From NCBI RefSeq assembly GCF_037975245.1, contig NC_092564.1, positions 17,471,484 to 17,535,483 on the forward strand: 64,000 nt of DNA, read 5' to 3'. Both the position numbers and the translations under genes were made by a program. The notes under the pieces are model-generated. The model was not told the origin of the DNA and made no database searches. It saw only the letters and a program-made list of their open reading frames with translations. Positions 58,382-64,000 of the stretch are shown here, piece after piece; positions within the stretch are counted from its first letter, which is position 1; each line of letters starts with the position of its first letter. The DNA comes from Apostichopus japonicus (lineage: Eukaryota; Echinodermata; Holothuroidea; Aspidochirotida; Stichopodidae).

Positions 58382-58465
58382 CGGAACCGCTTCTAGCTCT
58401 GAATGAGACATTTGTCATTGCCGAATGCTAGTTGAAATATATCGTTGCTACAATATTTCCATACA

Positions 58466-61400
58466 ATGCCGCTAGTAGTGTTATGCGGATTCCCGTCTTC
58501 AGGGAAAACTAAAAGAACAAATGAAATAAAGAAACAACTTGAAAAGAATGACAAGAAGGTCATCGTAGTTAGTGAGCACAATTTTGGAATCGATAAGAAT
58601 TTGGTATACGCTGGTGAGTGAAAAACTATTTCAACAGTCATGTGCCTAGTAAGTTATCCTTAGGACTAGTTTTGCGACACAGTCAATGCGCAGAAGATAG
58701 TGCACGATACAGTATAGTGCACAATAGACTCGTGCTAGTTTGGATATGTACTTGTTATTGTTGCACTGTACACATTTGGCCGCGTCCTAATTTTACGATG
58801 ACTGTCCAAATGGAAAATAAGGAATATGTCTCGGGCTGGTCTAAGAATCAGTTTTCATCTATGCAAGCAGGGATGAAATATCTTAACATGTTAAAAATAT
58901 TGTAGGAAACATTTCATCACATGGTTTAATGCAAAATGGGACTATTGCTATCTTGCTGTTTAGAAAGTTTAGACCAACTGATGTTTTTCACCTTCAAAAG
59001 TTTGATGTCTGAGCGTAAGAAGTTTGTTAATTTTCATGTTTCTTTTTTCTTCAGACTCAAAGAAAGAAGTGAGCTTGCGTGGTGATTTAAGATCTGGTGT
59101 CTTAAGGTAGGAACAGAAATTCTGCCAGAAAATCCAAGCTTGCCCAATATAATACTGTAAACAACTTCTAAACATGACGTAAATTCCCTTATTATTATCT
59201 TATTGGAAAGTAGATTTGAAATGATAATTATTTCAGTGGTCACATGAAACAAAAGAAGTGGGAGAGGTTGATATTGAGGTGATGTGGAGGGGAGTTGAAT
59301 TCCAATGTTGAAATGAAGGGAATTTGTTTTTATGCTCAGGTAGACATCAACAACATCATGATCAATTATTTGAAGGAAATTTATATGAAAAACACTGACA
59401 AGTAGACACTTATATTTAAAAGGACGAAAATGATATATTATCATTGCATCATTCTCTGTAGCAAACGCAAGAAATATTCTCATGTTAAATGTGGCCAGAA
59501 ATTACTAATATATTTGCCAGATGTTCTCTGTTTTTTCTTTAGTGTTCTGTGGTGAGTATTGTTATGACAAAAATAAACTACAATTCGAAAGACAAGAAGA
59601 CAATAAGATCAGTTTTAAACATTTTCACCATTTACAGGGAAATATCTAAAGAGACTGTGGTCATCCTTGATTCCCTTAATTATATAAAAGGTGAGTTCTT
59701 TGCCTTTTCTTGGAATCTGATACATTATTTCCTGTAGCCCATAATAACTTCATGGTTATTCATGATGTTGTGCAAAAATGTACATGGAGGTTTGATTTCA
59801 AAAGAGGTTATTGACTATGTACAGTCTCTGCAACACATGTTTGATACGAGCTGTTCTTCATCATTGCGTCACTGAAACAGTTACACACAGTGAATTACAG
59901 TTATAAAAGCTTCATTAAGAAAAAAATACTTCTCAGAAAAAAATAATGTGTGTACCAAAGAAACAGCAACACAGTACAGTATTAAGTAAATGAACAGAAA
60001 TAATGTGATATGGTCACCTGGTGCAATCCTATTCTTCATTTTTCTTGCAAATCAACTATGTTTTAAATAATTTTTTGTGTGTTTGACAGTATTTAGGGAA
60101 TTGAGTGGGTTGATTTATATATGTACTGAGGGGCAGATGAGGTTGGGAAGGGTGGAGGGTGTGTGTGCCTGTTTGGGGGGGGGGGGGTGTCAATGTATTA
60201 GTTACTGTTGCTGGAATGACAAGTTCAAGTTTTTAACCTTTCAGTAATTTTTAATATGTTTGACAGGTTTCAGATATGAGCTTTTCTGTGGTATCAAGTC
60301 AGCGCAAACGCCCCATTGTGTTGTAAGTATTACCAGTGTCTCCTCACCGTCAAAATTTGCTATTTTTGTACTTGAAAAAAAAAATGTATTAATGTTTTCC
60401 ACATTAAATATCACTCATCTATGAGCATTGAAGTTGTGTTGCAAGTTTGGTCGGTAAAATGTTTACCACACTTACGTACCGAGTGTTTCTCAAGATCAGA
60501 ATTCAGTCGTTTTTATGAGCTAATGACACTGTTCAAGATTATATTCAATAAGTTCATTTTCATTAGTCAGTTAAAAAATGATTCTGCGGGATTTTTACAG
60601 AAAAGAAAAAGTGGCTACACTGTATGTATTAGCAGCTCAGTCAATGGAAAAGTTTACCCATTAGTCAGCATTTCTTGTAAAGAATGACTTTAACCACAAA
60701 TTTCCTGTTTCTTATGTTGTAGACCAGTGGTTCTCAAAGTGGTCCCTGCCACCCCTGGGGGGCGTTTGAAAGAGTCAGGGGGGTGTTACAGGGTACACGG
60801 GTAGTAGGGGGCGTTGGCACTGATTTGGGGGTACCTGGCAATTACGACACATCACTGCAGCAATTTAGGGCACAATAACGCATCCAGGGGGTCTTGGAAC
60901 AAACAAAAAGAATTTTGTGACCCAGAATTATCCAAAAATGGTATTAGAAATTCAATAACTCCACCCCAAGGTCCAATTTCTTTCGCGTTTGGATTATATT
61001 GTAGCACAAACATCCCTTGTAACTTATAAGCGCATAGCGCCACCATTTTAACCTGTCATTTGTGGTATTCCCTGAGTTGGTCAATGATTGCAAAGTCAAG
61101 GGGAGGGGGTAGGGGGAGGGGGGCATTGGGACAGTTCAAGATGGTCGAAGGGGCGGTCGTCTAAAAATGTTTGAGAACCACTGTTGTAGACCAATACGAA
61201 CCACTTGTATCAGGTCAAGTTGTTTTTCTATACCACTTTTAATTTCTGAGAGATATGACCTTTTGAACAGGTCAGGTCCATAAGTTAACGTGGTAAGGTT
61301 TTCAGATGCAACTCAAACTCAAGGATTAATGATCTTGAATGTCATCCAAGAATTTAATATGAATATATTATAATTAATAATTAAGTGATCATTATTAATA

Positions 61401-63565
61401 ATTAAGTGATCATGCCAGAGAGTTAACATATTTTAATGTGAATATCTTGAAAAACTGAATAGCTAGACACATTATTACATCAGCACTCAAATGTTTCTCG
61501 TTTCTGGAGCTGTGACATATCAAGACTAAAATTCTGCTTTTAATAATGTCATCTTGTTTCAAATTTCTATAAATTATGAAACCCTGCCTGGGCTAGCTAA
61601 TGTACTACATTGATGTAGTACAGTCAATGCGTAAAAGCTAAGACTTAGTGTTTAGAACCCTAGAGACTTCTGCCATCCCAAATTGCATTCCTACTTGTTC
61701 CTTGAACACTTTTATGTTAATATCTCAAGAAATTGCCCCTACCAAGAGTTTTAGGACAGTGAATTCAAACAAGACATAGATTGATCTTACTGTACCTCAA
61801 ATGATACACCTTTGATCTGTTAATGATCTAATCCAAATTTTGAGGGAGATAGAGACAAGAAAGAAAGACAAAATTAACCCCTCCCCCTCCCACCTCCCAT
61901 TCCCCCTCTCACTCCCCTCCCCAATTTTTAACCAGTCTGATGAATTTGTAATGATAAAGACCTTTGTGTAAACTTTGCTTCAGGCCCCCCTAATACTGGT
62001 TTATAATTCTCCACCTCATTCTTGTTCTTATTTACAGGTCCACTGTGATGTGAGCCATGATGATGCACGAGAATGGAATGAAGGAAGACCAGAGGGTGAA
62101 CGATACAACCAAGATGTGTAAGATCATTACCATTCAGGGAATCATTAAGTGTCAAATTTTGTGCAGCACTTTTTTGAAGGTTTTGAAGTTTGCCTTTTAC
62201 ATAAAAACTTTATCGTGTCCCCTGTCTACAAACTGTATCTGCATCTTTGCACTTGTACAGCAACTTCCTAGTATTTTGTGATGCGATGCGACTTGAATCA
62301 AATTATTCCCTGGGATTTGTAATCTCTAGTTGTCATGGCACTAGCTTTTTTTGACATAGAAAGAATCATTTCACTGGAAAGAAAGTCACTGTATCATTTT
62401 CCTTCTAAAGGTTATGTTCATATCTAGTATCCAAATTCCATTTAAGTGAAGAAATTTTGCTTAACAGATCTCCTTTGCAATACCTGCAGTGCATTTTCTT
62501 AGGGAATTTTCTCTTTGCTGGAAATATTTGTTAAGAAAGAAAATGAAACATGATTCAGATGCAAGAGTATACTGTTTCCCTTTTTCTTTTTCTCTGTCAC
62601 TTGTATCTCTTTATGATTGCATTATTTTATTCCAAATACGGTGACAGGTTTGATGCGTTAGTAATGAGGTTCGAACCTCCTGTGGGCAAGAATCGTTGGG
62701 ACAAGCCTTTATTCTCGCTGAAGAAAGACGAAAATGTCGACTTTGAGGCTATCAGTTCAGCGCTGTTCAATACCAAACCTCCTGCTAGAAATATGTCCAC
62801 TGTATCGGTAAGTACACGCATGCTGTGTATAAAAGACGGGTGGGTGGCTTTATGTCCACTGTAAAAAGAAAGATGAAAATGTCGACTTTGATGCTCTCAG
62901 TTCAGCGCTGTTCAATACCAAACCTCCTGCTAGAAATATGTCCACTGTATCGGTAAGTACAGTACACACATGGTGTGTATTAAAGTCAGGGGTGGGTGGC
63001 CATATGTCCATTGTAAAAAGAAAGATGAAAATGTCAACTTTGATGCTATCAGTTCAGCGCTGTTCAATACCAAACCTCCTGCTAGAAATATGTCCACTGT
63101 ATCGGTAAGTACAGTACACACATGGTGTGTATTAAAGTCAGGGGTGGGTGGCCATATGTCCATTGTAAAAAGAAAGATGAAAATGTCAACTTTGATGCTA
63201 TCAGTTCAGCGCTGTTCAATACCAAACCTCCTGCTAGAAATATGTCCACTGTATCGGTGAGTACAGTACACGCATGGTGTGTATTAAAGACAGGGGTCAG
63301 GGGTGGGTGGCCATATGTCCACTGTAAAAAGAAAGATGAAAATGTCATCTTTGATGCTCTCAGTTCAGCGCTGTTCAATACCAAACCTGCTGCTAGAAAT
63401 ATGTCCACTGTTTCAGTTAGTACACGTATGGTGTGTATGTAAGACAAAAGAATAGCACATTACCATCAAAATGATTATCAAAAATTTCCTCTTTGTTTTC
63501 AGCAACCTCTCTCTTCAACTAACTTTCTACATGAGCTTGATAAGAAGACCCAACAGATAGTTACG
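58466..63565 (+). CDS. KTI12: KTI12, Elongator-associated tRNA-modification factor (3' end missing)
   Basis: CDS = join(58466-58613, 59055-59106, 59638-59690, 60267-60322, 62038-62117, 62648-62807, 63503-63565, continuing beyond the window); GT-AG throughout with continuous phase. The protein opens MPLVVLCGFPSSGKTKRTNE with the P-loop GFPSSGKT, then VIVVSEHNFG, DSKKEVSLRGDLRSGV, VVILDSLNYIKGFRYELFC (Walker B region), EWNEGRPEGERYNQDVF, MRFEPPVGKNRWDKPLFSL and SALFNTKPPARNMSTVS. These match KTI12 family blocks in order. KTI12 is a tRNA-binding ATPase that works with Elongator in wobble uridine modification. The last donor seen, GTAGCT, is weak. Exon six has seeded a tandem array in the next intron, and a palindrome-rich transposon sits at the promoter. 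Confidence 0.93.
58614..60724 (+). other. KTI12 introns 1-3 and start of intron 4
   Basis: Between the short KTI12 exons I see no further gene or repeat family; a G run near 60174-60187. Confidence 0.4.
60725..61183. mobile_element. hAT MITE with 8-bp target duplication
   Basis: Terminal inverted repeats CAGTGGTTCTCAAA and TTTGAGAACCACTG are the classic hAT-type end. TTGTAGAC is duplicated exactly at 60717-60724 and 61184-61191. 459 bp, G-rich, no coding capacity. Inserted in KTI12 intron 4. Confidence 0.95.
61184..62037 (+). other. KTI12 intron 4 remainder
   Basis: A short direct repeat near 61366-61412 (ATTAATAATTAAGTGATCAT twice) and a C-rich tract near 61878-61922. Nothing else recognised. 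Confidence 0.4.
62808..63420 (+). repeat. Four-copy ~152-bp array copying KTI12 exon 6 end plus 5' splice site
   Basis: The intron after exon 6 starts with four extra copies of the exon end (AAAGAYGAAAATGTC to AATATGTCCACTGTATCG, still readable as KKDENVNFDAISSALFNTKP PARNMSTVS) each followed by a donor: GTAAGT at 62953, GTAAGT at 63105, GTGAGT at 63257, and a weakened GTTAGT at 63416; the founder donor is at 62808. Periods are 145, 152, 152 and 159 bp. Reading through the founder donor meets TAA within 19 codons. Between copies lies a conserved CATGGTGTGTATTAAAG / GGGTGGGTGGCCATATGTCC spacer without a clear acceptor. Confidence 0.93.
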
Positions 63566-64000
63566 GTAGCTTAATCTTTCTCTCAGGGATGGGAAGAGGA
63601 TGGGGGAAGGGATGGCGGAGGGATGGGATGATGAGGATGGGCATGGAGAGTGAAATAGTTTTGTAGGATGTTGGAATACTTAGTATAAAATGAAGAAATA
63701 AACAATCTTTAAGGCGTAGAACAGCAGGATTATTGACGTTTCGAAAACTGGAACTTTGAGTTGAAAGAATATTGTCATATTTAAGGGGTGTAAGAGTTAA
63801 GGGGCCATTGCAGGTCTACCATCATTTTATTGGTTATGATGCCGAAGGCTATAAGCATTGTAATCTTGATGGCGGGTGCGTTTGTGACGGCCAGCTTGTA
63901 AACACGGTATCTCAAGAAGCACAAGTTGAATCAATGTCATACTTGGTGGAAAGATGCCCCATGATTGAAATTGGTAGAGGCCAAAAGAGGTCAGCGAGTG
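63566..64000 (+). repeat. KTI12 intron with dispersed repeat at right edge
   Basis: From about 63835 to the end: ATGCCGAAGGCTATAAGC, GTAAACACGGTATCTCAA and GAATCAATGTCATACTTGG phrases. This is a copy of the dispersed family also seen near 20.1, 29.0 and 35.1 kb. No KTI12 exon was found after 63565. Confidence 0.6.

Overview
This is a eukaryotic, AT-rich, intron-rich window with GT-AG introns, CG-containing short interspersed transposons and long microsatellites. The gene content (a GLI/Ci zinc-finger factor, a secreted fasciclin-domain protein, tandem type II sulfotransferases and KTI12) and the repeat style suggest a marine invertebrate deuterostome. An echinoderm such as a sea cucumber is my best guess; this is inference, because no organism-specific marker is visible.

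Layout. (1) 1-28.4 kb, + strand: most of a GLI transcription factor gene. Ten coding exons from 3340 to the stop at 22564 keep a continuous reading frame across all nine introns. They carry the N-terminal repressor-region motifs, the SUFU-binding SYGH motif, five C2H2 fingers, a PKA-type phosphosite cluster and the conserved C-terminal tail. The 5' exons lie upstream of what I can identify. (2) 28.4-36.4 kb: gene-free, with a 71-bp tandem array, a nested inverted-repeat element and hAT-like MITEs. (3) 36.4-43.1 kb, + strand: a complete five-exon gene for a 306-residue secreted protein with two FAS1 domains. One large intron holds a hAT-like MITE and another a foldback element. (4) 46.5-55.7 kb, - strand: two tandem paralogous Golgi-type sulfotransferase genes, each with a short signal-anchor exon and a large catalytic exon. 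A third compatible anchor exon lies upstream of the second gene. (5) 58.4-64 kb, + strand: the first seven exons of KTI12 (Elongator partner, tRNA wobble-uridine modification); the gene runs off the window.

The most unusual feature is a recurring architecture. In GLI and KTI12 the end of an exon, its 5' splice site and the start of the intron have been amplified together as tandem arrays inside the following intron: about 21 copies of 71 bp after zinc finger 2, a micro-exon/mini-intron array of about 85 bp after zinc finger 5, and four extra copies of about 152 bp in KTI12. Two further arrays near the GLI 5' side (1.6-2.1 kb and 2.65-3.33 kb) also carry splice-like signals or abut a 3' splice site. 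The intronic copies keep coding-like sequence and consensus-looking donor sites, so they are potential decoy or alternative splice sites.

Two other notable points: the paralogous sulfotransferases share a patch of roughly 420 bp that is nearly identical, inside otherwise diverged coding sequence (a gene-conversion pattern); and a TIR element packed with GATATC palindromes ends only 84 bp upstream of the KTI12 start codon. All identifications are by eye from sequence; no searches were run.
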